From Gautieria morchelliformis (Eukaryota > Basidiomycota > Agaricomycetes > Gomphales > Gomphaceae), in the NCBI GenBank assembly GCA_015179125.1, contig WHVA01000096.1, positions 124,001 to 188,000 on the forward strand: a stretch of 64,000 nucleotides of DNA. Direction: 5' to 3'. The translations under genes and the position numbers were made by a program. Under the pieces are notes generated by a model that was not told the DNA's origin, did not search any database, and was given only the letters and a program-made list of their open reading frames with translations. Within the stretch, counting starts at the first letter, position 1. Every line of letters starts with the position of its first letter. Shown one piece after another: positions 1 through 11,062 of the stretch.

Positions 1-1926
1 AGCTGTTCGTTGGTGCAGCCGGTTCTGCATGTGATTCACTTCTGAATCGTACGCCTTTTTCAACAGGGGTGGCTGGCGGTGGCATGCATCGTTGGTCCTG
101 CTCCTGTCGTCGTTGGTCGTCGGGGGGGCGAGCCTGTTTGCTCACCGCGGCGTGGGGTGCATTCCTGATGGACGCTATGGGCTCTTCGTGTGAGCGAAGG
201 GCTTTTTGCACATCTTCTAGTGATGCCGCATCCCGTTTTCGGATCTCCTCTGTTTGGTGGAGTTCCTTACCAAGCTGCATGAGGGACATTGCGATATCGT
301 TGAGACACGACAATATGTGCTCATGCTTATGGCCTGTGAGCATGTTTCGGTGCAGTGCGTCCTGTACTTGCTTGGCCATCATGTCCGCCATCTCATCGTC
401 AATGCCATGCATCCTTGAGCTTTTGCGACTCGAGCTTGAGTATTCCGAGGCTTGCCCGTCATCGTTGGGCGCTCGTCTTTTGTGTTGTCGTGCCCCTTCA
501 GGGACGACGGTTGTCGCTTGACTCCGTGAGCGGCGGGCTGAGTTTCTCCTTCGAGATTGTATCGAAGCATGCCCCGTGTAAAGATTGGTTTTTAGGCGTT
601 AATATCGTGTATTAGTGAACACAGCGAATGCCTGAATAACTTGTGCGAATAAGTATGCCATTTGGCGAAGAGGGTGAACCAATAAATGTTCACAAGATCA
701 GAGGGCTGCCCGAACGGGGCCTGCCCTATCTACAGTTGTAGCGAAATGGCTCATGACACTTGATGATGCAACGTGCAAGGTGTCTCGGAAAGGTTGTCTA
801 AGTAGCAACAATCCTTTTGCCGGCGAAGGTGCCCCTTCGGAGCCCTTTGCCGACAGCACAGAAATAGTTCGAAGGCTAAGGTAACGAAGATGAAGTATGG
901 AAACTCACCAGTGATGCCTAAGTCTTCCTCTGGTTGAAGATAGAAATATACAGGAGAAGGCTCAAGACGATAGTCACAGCGAGGTCAGCTTTTTGCACAA
1001 GATGGACATATGATAATCGAACTGGGGAATATACATGCGAATGTAAACTACTTATATCGAATGCTCGTATGGTAACAGCGAATAGGAAAGAGGCCGTCAT
1101 GAGTCAGGGTTGGATAGGGGTGCGCAGTCATGATACAAATAGATGGAATAAACATACAATAGAATGAAAGAGGGGTGCGAACATGAAACAACGGAGAGGA
1201 AAGAGGGCGAAGGCACCTATGTATGAAAACACACCTTGGGACCCGCATATACACCACCCTGCATGGACTCTTCGTCTGCTGGGTTGATCCCACATGACCT
1301 ACAGGTAGGATGTCCCGCGAATGTATCCGGGCCATATGAACACCTAAAGGGGTTGGATCGAGAAGGTGATGGGGCCAGTGATGAACCATCATGCCGGGTA
1401 AATGGTGTCGACCGTGTTTGATGGCGTGCCTGCTGGCGAATGATGTGAGCAGCGAATGGTTGTTTGGAGAATGGGGCGAACAGCGAATGGAGTGAACATT
1501 GAGGAAGGGTGGTCGAAGGGTGGAGCGAACTCAGGCGAAGATGCAGGGAGAGTGGCGAGGGGGAATGTAGAGACAATGGGGTAAGGGAAATAGACAGGTC
1601 ATGACACCCCGCTCTTGAGGCTCTGCCGTCTGATGATGGTGAGACGTCTCTACCCTTGCCCTTGTCCCAGGGCCAGGGGGAGTGGGTGGGGATGCCAGAT
1701 TGTTGTCTATCGGTATCCCCTCTTCGGCCACGCTGGGTGACACGTGGTCGGGTCCTTGCTCCTCCTCAATTGGGGGGACAAGCGCGGTGAGATCTACGAT
1801 CTCTCCATCTTCCAGCATCCTGGACTCTTGGTCCAGGGTAGCGTCAGCCGTTGTGTTGCTAGGCTGCGCCTGGGGGGTTGTCCCCGAGCTAGAGGCTCAC
1901 ATCCTTCTTTGACTGCATGGAATCAT
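1..1926 (-). pseudogene. Gypsy gag N-terminal region (copy Z), interrupted and degraded
   Basis: Gag is the structural protein of the element's virus-like particle. The minus strand opens at 1926 with ATG-ATT-CCA, the same start as the gag at 8133, but a TGA follows within about ten codons. After that comes the shared acidic motif EDGEIVDL, a proline/serine-rich stretch, a KSSR segment and a helical region (HKHEHIVSCL, GKELHQTEEI). The frame breaks at 1607 where a solo LTR was inserted and resumes at 576. The left edge truncates it before the conserved retrotransposon-gag core, which is visible in the other copies. It is not functional as it stands. Confidence 0.75.
577..1606 (+). repeat. Solo LTR, family alpha (short form, 1030 bp), in copy Z gag
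   Basis: It begins TGTAAAGATTGG and ends GGTCATGACA, with TG..CA type ends. The 5-bp direct repeat CCCCG lies at 572-576 and 1607-1611. Removing the insert plus one repeat rejoins gag. A near-identical copy is at 12617-13647 and a longer inverted relative at 6379-7601. No coding capacity is seen inside, so this is what LTR-LTR recombination leaves behind. Confidence 0.88.
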
Positions 1927-2074
1927 CACGCTCGCAGTCGACAGTAGAGGGTCTACTAGATGTTCAACGGTAAACAGCCATCAACACCACGATCTTTTTC
2001 AAGATCGCGCCAATTTCCACAATTCAGTTGTTCACTTGGCGAACAACTGCAGGAAGTTCAGAAAGGTGTAAGAT

Positions 2075-2278
2075 TGTGAATCTTAGTGCCTTGTGTCACA
2101 AGGGCAAGCGGAACTCGACCAAGATGTGGTAATTCCGTGTACTATGTAGTAACAGTTGTAAGGTAAGATCTGGGGAACCGCGGCGCGGTTCCCATGCAAG
2201 AACTGTACAGTGCTTAGCTAAGCTAATCCAGTAGCGCACATTGCCTTAAGGGCAATGCGGGTAAATATCATATTTACA
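2075..2278 (-). repeat. 5' LTR of gypsy copy Z
   Basis: About 204 bp, starting TGTAAATATG and ending CACA on the minus strand. It shares blocks with the 201-bp LTRs of the nested element at 7,782-12,346 (for example the TTGGTC-AGTTC stretch near its 3' end). The 3' boundary is set by comparing the leader with the other copies. Confidence 0.7.
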
Positions 2279-2883
2279 CCTCGAGCTTTGTAAGGGCTGT
2301 GAGTTGCTCATTTTTTTGGCAGAACTGGTCCGAAAAGGTCTTCTCGAAGGCATCCCAGTCCCAGAAGTAGTTGCCCTTGCCCCTTGCTTCGTGTTGGATC
2401 ACAATGTTTGAAAAACAGGCTGCGCGGTCTGACTTGAAAAAGGACAATGCCCAGTGAATCCAAGCCTGGTCATTTGGAAAGAGGTCTCCAACAATTGCAA
2501 AGTAGATGCTGCATGTGTTGAAGAATGTGCATCCCTTCTCCCGATCTCCATCAAAGTCCGCCGGAGTTGCAGGTTTGCCAACTTTGCGGACATCCTCTCT
2601 TCCACCACTTCCACTTTTCCGAAATCTGACTCATCCTGCATTGCATTTCCACCACTTTGTGGAATATCTAACTTAGCCAAAATCATTTGTAAGTCTGTTT
2701 CAATCGCGTTGGTCTTCATCTGGTTCTGTGTCAACTCCTCCTCCAGATTCCAAAGATGATCATCTGGATCCATGTCCGAAGGAGGAGAAGTATGGGATAG
2801 GATTTCCAGGGTTGGGAGCTCAACATAAGAAGAGGGGCTGTCATATGCCATGTGTATGGAAGAGGTTGCGATCTCTGGGTCAC
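2279..2883 (-). pseudogene. Gag fragment of a second, unrelated gypsy-type element
   Basis: The minus strand from about 2851 reads a gag-like protein with a coiled-coil N-terminus (NLEEELTQNQ) followed by a retrotransposon-gag core in another frame, with motifs such as WIHWALSFFKSDRAA and FEKTFSDQF. It does not resemble the gag of the surrounding elements. Frame changes near 2,400 and both edges, which abut other elements, show it is a relic. One edge is the LTR start of copy Z at 2278, so copy Z probably inserted into this older element. Confidence 0.65.
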
Positions 2884-3074
2884 GGCAACACATAATAGCC
2901 GGTAGCTTACATAGCGCCAGTGGGTCCTCATGGACCCACTGTATAGTTCTTGCATGGGAATCCCCTGGGATTCCCCAGCTTAACTTTACCTGTAACCATC
3001 ACTACATCATATTAGAATCACCACAGATTGGTCGAGTTCTACTACCTTGTGATAACACAAGTAATAAGCCAACA
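2884..3074 (+). repeat. 5' LTR of the outer chromovirus, missing its first ~33 bp
   Basis: From GGCAACACATAATAGCC onward it matches the 3' LTR at 22060-22233, but the TGTAAATA start present there is absent. It ends at AACA, followed by the leader ACCTTACACC. Loss of the extreme end removes the outer target duplication. Confidence 0.75.
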
Positions 3075-3921
3075 ACCTTACACCTTTTTGAACTTCCAAT
3101 GACTGTTTGCCTAGCAAACAGTTGAAGAGTGGTTCCCACAGCATCTTAGACAAGACCGCTGTGCTGACGATTGGAAAATCATCAGAAAACGACCGTAGTA
3201 CAACATACTACGATCGACTGTGCGCTTGTGATGGACCCGCTCAATCGAACGACGCGACCTAGCAGTTCACGCAACAAAACCCCGGTGCAGCCTAGCAACA
3301 CCATGGCTGACGCTACCTTGGGCTCAGGGCCCGAGGAGATAGAAGACGACAAAGTCGTAGACCTCGCCGCCCCCATCCTAGCACCAGAGGACCCGGACAC
3401 CATCGATCACATGTCTCCGAGCATGGATGAGGTAGAAGGACAGGATGGGGACAAGTCATGCTCCCCATCCCGCTCACCCCCACCTTGCGACAAGGGCAAG
3501 GGCCAAGCGAGATCCCCCGTCAGCAATGATGAAGGCTCAGCATCGGACCGGACATTGCGACAAGTTAAGAGCCGCGACGCAGCCCCCCAGTTGAAAGATC
3601 GGACACCCGTTGCTCCTCCCAAGGAACAACGTCAAGAACGACAAGCACCTGAGGATAATCAGGACTTGGAATACTTGAGCTCAAGTCGAAAGAGCTCGAG
3701 GACAAACACCGCTGATGAAACAATGGTGACTGTGTGGCTGAACAATCAGCTACACGAAGCAACCCAACGCATTGGCCACGCCAATGCAAGGAACAAGCAG
3801 ATAGGCTGCGAGCTGGAGAATGTGGCAGACAGGATCACCGGCATAGTCACGATGGCATGCGGACTAGCAAGGTCGCTCGCGGGCCTGCAAGCATCGCTGG
3901 TGGAATCCTGCATGGACGTGC

Positions 3922-5261
3922 TGTAGAGGACTGGAATTATAGGCAGTAGGACTGGACTTGTTGCTCAAAAGAATAGACTAGAAATCAATTCACTCTCTCA
4001 GTGAATTTAGTGGTCACTGAATATATTATACACTACCTAGAAATCAATTCACTACAAGATTTCTGGGTCAACAAATCAAAGGAAAATTTACTTGCCTCTG
4101 TCAGTGAATTTAGTGGTCACTGAATATATTATACACTACCTAGAAATCAATTCACTACAAGATTTCTGGGTCAACAAATCAAAGGAAAATTTACTTGCCT
4201 CTGTCAGTGAATTTAGTGGTCACTGAATATATTATACACTACCTAGAAATCAATTCACTACAAGATTTCTGGGTCAACAAATCAAAGGAAAATTTACTTG
4301 CCTCTGTCAGTGAATTTAGTGGTCACTGAATATATTATACACTACCTAGAAATCAATTCACTACAAGATTTCTGGGTCAACAAATCAAAGGAAAATAAGA
4401 CTAATTTACTTGCCTCTCTCAGTGAATTTAGTGGTCACTGAGAGAGGGGGGAAATGTGTCTTATGCGCATGTACTACTAGCCGGCGCTTTAGCGCCCATG
4501 AGGCAATGGTGTGCCATGATAAACGCCCATAGAACATAGCGTGTTAGTGAACAGCCGCAGTTCAAAAAGGAAGCTTGTCCACAACCACCCACAAAGGGTC
4601 GGTTGGACAGAACATGAAAAGAAGTAGAAATACAGTTTCAAAAAATCAAAGAAAAATTTGACAAATCATAGAATGAATGTCAGCATGATTTCAGGTCAAA
4701 AATCAAAAGAAATCTGAATGGTGGAATCTATTTGGCTTGATTTTGGTGCAGGAGCATAAATGCACCCAACATGTGTAGAGGACAGGAATTATAGGCAGTA
4801 GGTTTGGACTTGTTGCTCAAAAGAATAGACTAGAAATTAATTCACTCTCTCAGTGAATTTGGTTGTCACTATTAATATTATACACTACCTAGAAATTAAT
4901 TCACTACAGGATTTCTAGGTCAATAAATCGAAGGAGAATAAGACTAATTTACTTGCCTCTCTCAGTGAATTTGGTTGTCAATGAGAGAGGGGGAAATCTG
5001 TCTCACTGTGCATATACTACCGCCCAGCCCTTTAGCACCCATGGCAGCACGCGTCGAAATGATTACATAAGGGCGCCGGTGGTGAAAAGAAGAAAAAAAA
5101 ATCGAAATAGAAGTATAAATATTTGATAGAAAATTTCGGAAAAATTCTGAAAAATAAGGTGATCATAGTAGAACAATCCAACCAGATATTGGAAGGAAAT
5201 ACGAATGGTGGAATTTATTTGGCTTGATTTTGGTGCAGGAGCATAAATGCACCCAACCACA
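3922..5261 (+). mobile_element. Family beta LTR pair or tandem LTR insertion in gag
   Basis: Two copies of one LTR lie almost back to back: 3922-4771 and 4774-5261, each starting TGTAGAGGAC and ending near GCACCCAAC. They are separated by two bases, with no internal region. The flanks CGTGC (3917-3921) and TGTGC (5262-5266) are a target duplication with one mismatch, and gag reads through (..MDV then RQRNTE) when the block is removed. The first copy is longer because of an internal 103-bp tandem expansion. The same family is found as a solo LTR at 16196-16679 and as a diverged copy at 10575-11062. Confidence 0.75.
3998..4430 (+). repeat. 103-bp tandem repeat, about four units, inside a beta LTR
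   Basis: The phrase TCAGTGAATTTAGTGGTCACTG starts at 3998, 4101, 4204, 4307 and 4419, so three spacings are exactly 103 bp and the last is 112. The units are essentially identical. The neighbouring LTR at 4774-5261 has only one unit. Each unit begins with an inverted pair (TCAGTGA ... TCACTGA). Confidence 0.92.
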
Positions 5262-6378
5262 TGTGCGCCAGAGAAACACAGAGATTGCTGGCGTAAGGGC
5301 GACGCTACAAGCCCTTGAAGACAAGAATGAATGTCACCGCCACCGAGGGTCGCATAGAGCGACTGACAGCGCCGCTGAAGAGCAGTGCGAAGTGCACGAT
5401 CAGCGACGAATGCCGCCGCCGAACATCCTGTCCATGCAGGACGTACGGTTCAGGAATGAATCGAGAGTCGTGGGACCAACACGGCCCCAGCGAGGGATGG
5501 CAAAACCATCCAACAGGTGATCTGTGAACAGGTGGCCTCAGAGGTCAACTCCAAGGACACCGCCGTGAGCCTGGAGCTCGAAGTCAAGCACTGGCAACGG
5601 AAAGAGGCGCAAGCTGCCCGTCACTACACACGCACCCTGGAGCTGCGCAGGCAGCACGTTGAAGAGGCGGTGTCCCAAGCGGAGAGCACCCAGCTGCCGA
5701 ACAAGCAGCAGGAGCGTGTCGTCCAGGAGGCCAGACAAGCACGGTCTGCTCTCTCGAGCAGATTACGAGTCCAGAATGCGGGATTGACAGGGGACACCCG
5801 ACATCAATCACTGTGACACAGTGAGCAGTTAGACACTGCCCTGCCACACACATCTGTGCAGCCACGCAAAAGGTCCGTTGTCAAGGCATCCCAGACCAAA
5901 TCGAAGGCCCACAAAAGCCATACGACGGCATCACACGGATGATCCATGTAGCGCTCGCAGATGCCGCAGACATGGACCCTGAAAAGTCCGTGCTTGTGAA
6001 AGCCGGCATAAAGCTGGCACATCCTGAGCCATACGCCTGAGGTTTGGACCTCAAAGAATTCAAGGGGATCGTAGCGGGCATATTGAGGTGGCTCAAGATG
6101 AACTGCCTACTAGGGTCAACCACTGTGCAGATGCAGGTGGATTACCTGGGCACTCACCTAACCGGCGAAGCCCAAGAATGGTTCATTCGAAATGTTGAGC
6201 GTTTCGATCGTCAAGTCCGTGAATGGACCTTGGAAATGGCGATGCAAGGGCTGCAGAAGAGATTCATGCACACCCTCACATATCACCACGCATTGAACAA
6301 ATTCAATGTGGTCGTGCAAGGCATGAAGACTGTTCAGGAAATGCTGAATGAGCTCATGAAGTACTCAGGGTGGATGAT

Positions 6379-7601
6379 TGTCATGACGCGTTTATTTCCC
6401 ATACTCAGATACTCTCCCATTTCTCACTCCACCTTCGTGCTCATTCCGATCACCCTTGCTGTGTTTGGCAACCGATCCTCGCTGTTCGCGCCATTTACCA
6501 TAGCCACGCCATCGAAGCACGATCAACGTCCTTGGACTGACTTGGCAGTCATCGCTGGGCCTATCACCTCCTCTGCTCGACCCTCTTTCGATGGTGTTCC
6601 TATGATCGGACTGTCATGACTTGTGTATTTCCTGGATCTTGTTATCCCCATTTCCCCTTTCACCACTTCTCCCCTATGTCATCTCCGTTCGCCCTTCCTC
6701 GCATTTCTCCAAACAGCTATTCGCTGCTCACGCATTTTGCCAGCAGGCACACCATCAAATATGATCGACACCATTTACCCGGCATGATGGTTCATCACTA
6801 ACCCCATCATCTTCTTAATCCAACCCCTTTGGGTGTTCGTATGGCCAAAGTGTGTTTGCAGGGCGTCCCTTCCATATGTCGTGCAGGATCAACCCAGTAG
6901 ACGAAGAGTCCATGCAGGGTAGCATGTATGCGGGTCCCAAGACATGGTTTTGTACATAAGTGCCTTCGCCACCTTTACTCTCCGTCGTTTCATGTTCGCA
7001 CTCTTCCCTCACTCTATTGTATGTTTATTCCATCTACTTAGTATCATGACTGCACACCCCTATCCAACCCTGACTCACAACGGCCTCTTTCCTATTCGCT
7101 GATGCCTTATGAGCATTTGATTTAAGTAGTTTACATTCGCATGTATATTCTCCAGTTCAATTATCATACGTCATCTATCTTGTGCAAACTTTACCTCGCT
7201 GTGATCATCGTCTTGAGCCTTCTCCTGGAGATTTCCATCTTTGACCAGAAGAGGACTTAGGAATCACTGGTGAGTTCTCATACTTCATCTTCATTACCTT
7301 AGCCTTCGAACTATTTTGTGTGCTGACGGAGAAGGGCTCTGAACGAGCACCTTCGCCGGCAAAGGGATTGTCGCTACTTAGACAACCCTTCCGTGACACC
7401 TTGCATGTTACATCGTCAAGTGCCACGGGCTATTTTGCTACGACTGTAGATAGGGCGATCTCTGCTCCGGCGGCCCTCTTATCTTGTGAACATTTATTGG
7501 TTCACCTATTCGCCGAACGGCATACTTATTCACACAAGTCATTCGGGCATTCGCTGTGTTCACTAATACACAATATTAACGCCTAAAAACCAATCTTGAC
7601 A
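6379..7601 (-). repeat. Solo LTR, family alpha (long form, 1223 bp)
   Basis: In minus orientation it begins TGTCAAGATTGG and ends GCGTCATGACA. Direct repeats ATGAT flank it at 6374-6378 and 7602-7606, and gag reads MI across the join (..GWMI | MIQAPNEYT). It has about 190-230 bp beyond the point where the copies at 577 and 12617 stop, and the shorter end sequence TCATGACA is also present internally (6612-6619 on plus). Confidence 0.88.
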
Positions 7602-7781
7602 ATGATACAAGCGCCCAACGAATACACGCTCTGGAGATGGTTCATGTTAGCATTGCGCAATACATTGCGCAATGAAGTCCTGAAGAAGGGCTACAATGCC
7701 GAGTCCAGCTCGATCGAGCAGCTCTTCGAAGCTGCCCAAATGATCAAGGAAACATCCTGGTACAACCAAGGGATGCGGCGG

Positions 7782-7982
7782 TGTAAATAACCCATGTATC
7801 TACATGTACATTAGTTATTACATAATCCCAGTGGGCCCCTTAGGGACCCACTGTATAGTTTATGCGTGGGAACCGGCTAGCGGTCCCCATTGCATCTTAC
7901 CCTTACACTGTCACAACGTAGCATCAGAATACCACACATTGGTCAAGTTCTGTCGTGCTCTTGTGACCTAAGGCTCAAGATA
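7782..7982 (+). repeat. 5' LTR of element X
   Basis: 201 bp, TGTAAATAACCC ... CTCAAGATA. It matches 12146-12346 with only a few substitutions. It ends in TA rather than CA, but the perfect GGCGG target repeat outside the 3' copy supports this boundary. Confidence 0.85.
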
Positions 7983-8132
7983 GATATCTTTACACCTTTT
8001 TGAACTATCCTGCGGTTGATCGCCACGCGACCAACCGATAGTGGATTCGAAGCAATCTTGAAAAAGATCGCTGCGTCGACAACTAAACATCATTGAGACC
8101 CTCCAGTAGACCTTCTACTGTCGGCTGCGAGC

Positions 8133-10574
8133 ATGATGATTCCACGCAGTCGAAGACGGACACGAGCGACGAGCTCGAGGTCCACACCCCAGGTGCAGCC
8201 CAGTGACACGACGGCTGATGCTATCCTGGACCAAGAGAACAGGACGATAGAAGACGGAGAGATCGTAGATCTCACCACCCTCGTCCCCTCAGTAGAGGAT
8301 GAGGAAAACCCCGACCACGTCTCGTCGAGTGTGGCCGAAGAAGAGACGACGCCGAGCAACGAGCCGGCACTGCCCCCCCATCTCCCTCTGCCCAAGGACA
8401 AAGGAAAGGGCAGAGAAGTCTCGCCGTCGTCAGACAGTAGAGCAACAACGTCGAGACGGGCACAAAGCCACGACTCAAACTGACGCTCACGAAGTAGAGC
8501 GACGACGATCGTCCCTGAAGGAGGACGACGGCAAAAGAGACGAGCCCCAGATGATGGTCAGGACTCGGAATACTCGAGCTCTAGTCGCAAGAGCTCGAGG
8601 GCTCACGCCATCGACCACGAGACGGCAGAGGCCCTGAACAAACAGGTGCAGGCTGCGCTGCACCAAAGTACGCTGATGCGCCACAAGCACGATCAGCTGG
8701 CATCGCAGCTTGACAACACCGCCGCCGCCCTAATGGCAATTGGCAAGGAACTCCACCAGGCGGAGGAGGTCAGGCTGCAAGACGCAGCCACGCTGGAGGA
8801 CGTCCAGAAAGCACTCCGCCCACGCAGGGAACACGACACAACTCGTCCGAGCTCGTGACAGTCCGCAGCTAACGAACGCAGTCGTGACATGCGCCGAAAG
8901 GAGCAAGACAAACAGCGAATGCCACCGCCAGCCGTCCCGGTCGAACAGGACGTAAGGTTCAGGAACAAACCTCAGGAGCAACCGGCTGCCCCAACGGACA
9001 GCCGTAAAACGATCCAACAGATCGTTAGGGATCAGGTCGCCTCAGAGCCTGACTCTGAAACGATGACCGAGAGCTTAGAGCTCGAAGTCGCACACTGGCA
9101 GCATAAAGAAGCCGCAGCCACGCGCCACCACACACGGGCACTCGAGCTACTAGCAAAGAACGCCGAAGAGACGGTGGCCCACAGCCACACCGCTCAGCTA
9201 CCCAACGAGCAGCTCACGCAAGCCGTACAGGACGCACGGCAAGCGCGCGCAGCCTACAACAGCAGGCTATGGATCCGCAACGTGGGACTGAACGGGGACA
9301 CCAGGCACAAAACGCCCCCGGAACCGAGAGCACAAAATGCTCCCAATCCCGAGCCCGATCCGGGCCCAGGGCCCGTCAGGGCATATAACAGCCTGCCCCG
9401 CGCGGCGTCACAACCGCGCGAGCGATCCATGGCCCCAACGGAAGGCCAGGGAATCCCTGACCAGGCCGACGTCGTACCAATGGAGCCGTACGACGGGATC
9501 ACGCGGATGATCCGCGTGGCGTTGGCAGACGCCGCGGACACAGACCCGGAGAAGTCTGTGCTAGCGAAGGCCGGCGTAAAATTGGCCCACCCCGAGCCAT
9601 ATGCAGGGGGATCGGACCTCGAAGAGTTTGAAATCTTCGTGGCAGCCATCCTATGATGGCTAAAAATGAATTGCCTCCTAGGGCCAACCAGCATTGACAC
9701 GCAGGTCGGCTATGTGGGCACTCGCCTCACCGGCGAAGCCCAGGAATGGTTCCTTCGAAACGTTGAACGCTTCGATCGCCAGGTCCGCAGCTGGACGCTG
9801 AAATCTGTGATGCAAGGCCTTCAAAAGAGGTTCCTGCACACACTGACATACCATCACGCATCGAATAAGTTCGATGCGGTCATGCAAGGCATGAAAACCG
9901 TTCAAGAGATGCTGAACGAGCTCACGAAATACGCGGCACGTATGATACAGCTGCCAGACGAGTACACGTTCCGGAGACGGTTCGTATCGGCGCTGCGCGA
10001 AACGCTGCGCAACGAGGTCCTCAAAAAGGGCTATAATGCCGAGAGCAGCTCAATAGAGCAACTCTTCGAGACGGCCCGGATGATCGAGGAGGCATCCCGA
10101 TACAACATGGGGATGTGCCGCACAGAAAGCACAGCAGCAACGGCAAGCGCTGCCCGGCTCACAGGGAGCAAGCCGTTGACACAAACGGGCCTGACCAGGC
10201 CCAGCCTGTTCGCGAGAAGCGGAGCAGGACAATGGCTACCGCCCTCACGCCCAGCACAAGCTGGACGCCTGCCCGAAGCTAAACAGCCTCAAGCATCAGG
10301 GTCGTCCCCGCGACCTGCCCCACCGACGAAAATGTCGGGCCGGCTCAACGACAGGCCCAGCGGCAGCCAAAGCAACACCACATGCTTTGAATGCAGCCAA
10401 CCTGGCCACAAGAAGGCAGAGTGCCCCCGGCTTAGGTCCGGTATAAGGACAGCGGCCGTGAGGCACGACGGTGAAGCCGAGGATCCGGAGATGGATCTCG
10501 GTCAAAACTCTCTTCATCAGAGTGATGAAGAGGGGGAGGGTGATCCCCAACCCAACGACACTCCGGATAACGGA
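8133..10574 (+). pseudogene. Gag of element X
   Basis: The start ATG-ATT-CCA is at 8133. An acidic N-terminus (EDGEIVDL) is followed by a helical region (IGKELHQAEEV), the conserved core (RLTGEAQEWFLRNVERFD; FLHTLTYHHA) and a CCHC knuckle at about 10,383-10,424 (C-F-E-C-S-Q-P-G-H-x4-C). It then runs into an acidic tail (EEGEGDPQ). Several frameshifts lie between about 8,480 and 8,890. A TGA at 9654-9656 sits just before WLKMNCLLG, where the outer copy has arginine (AGG). The region 9,666-10,574 is one open frame. It is much better preserved than the outer gag, but not intact. Confidence 0.8.
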
Positions 10575-11062
10575 TGTTGGGTGCATTTATGCTCCTGCAC
10601 CAAAATCAAGCATAATATGTTCGATTTACTGTATGGTGTTCCAATTCTTTCTCACATTGTTCTTGTACCATGCATCTATTTCTCTGATTATTTTCGAAAT
10701 TTTCCAGTCACTCCTTATCTCTCCATTTCATTCTGTTATTCCTATTTTCACAGGCGGCTGCACCCAGCGGAGTTTGAAATTACGTCGACGCGCGAGCCCT
10801 TGGGCGCTAAAGGGCCAGGTGCACGTATATGCCTTCTGAGACAGGATAGTGCTCCTCTCTCAGTGACAATAAATTCACTGAGAGAGGCGAGTAGTATTCT
10901 TTATATTTACATAGCATGTTGACTGAAAATCATGTAGTGTATTTGATTCTAGGTATTGTATTAATATATTAGTGACAATAAATTCACTGAGAGAGTGTAT
11001 TTGATTCTAGCTTTCTAAGAACTCTACCGAACCTTTCCTGCCATAGCCCCTAGTTGCTAACA
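10575..11062 (-). repeat. Diverged beta-family LTR at the pol deletion point
   Basis: It starts TGTTGGGTGCATTTATGCTCC, as in the solo LTR at 16196, and keeps the CTCTCTCAGTGACAATAAATTCACTGAGAGAG hairpin region. The right end is diverged (..GCTAACA). The flanking 5-mers differ (ACGGA left, GTGAT right). Left of it gag ends; right of it the third ORF begins part-way through. Confidence 0.65.

Larger units (their letters stand above)
1..2278 (-). mobile_element. 5' end of a Ty3/gypsy element (copy Z), cut by the window edge
   Basis: Read on the minus strand, this is LTR (2278-2075), leader, then the N-terminal half of gag running off the left edge. It is homologous along its length to the elements starting at 2,884 and 7,782: the same LTR start (TGTAAATA), the same leader (CTTACACCTTT), the same gag motifs. 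A solo LTR at 577-1606 interrupts gag. The far end lies outside the window, so no target duplication can be checked. Confidence 0.8.

Noticed and set aside
69-521. 150-codon plus-strand frame at the left edge
   Set aside because: Antisense shadow of the copy Z gag; the minus strand carries the homologous gag motifs.
3998-4430. Regularly spaced repeats resembling a CRISPR array
   Set aside because: Units are directly tandem with identical 103-bp content and no variable spacers, and the context is a eukaryotic LTR.
7983-8010. Primer-binding site that self-primes on the LTR start (TTTACACC versus GGTGTAAA)
   Set aside because: The complement is only 7-8 bases and includes bases upstream of the LTR that would not be in the RNA 5' end; no tRNA match could be judged by eye.
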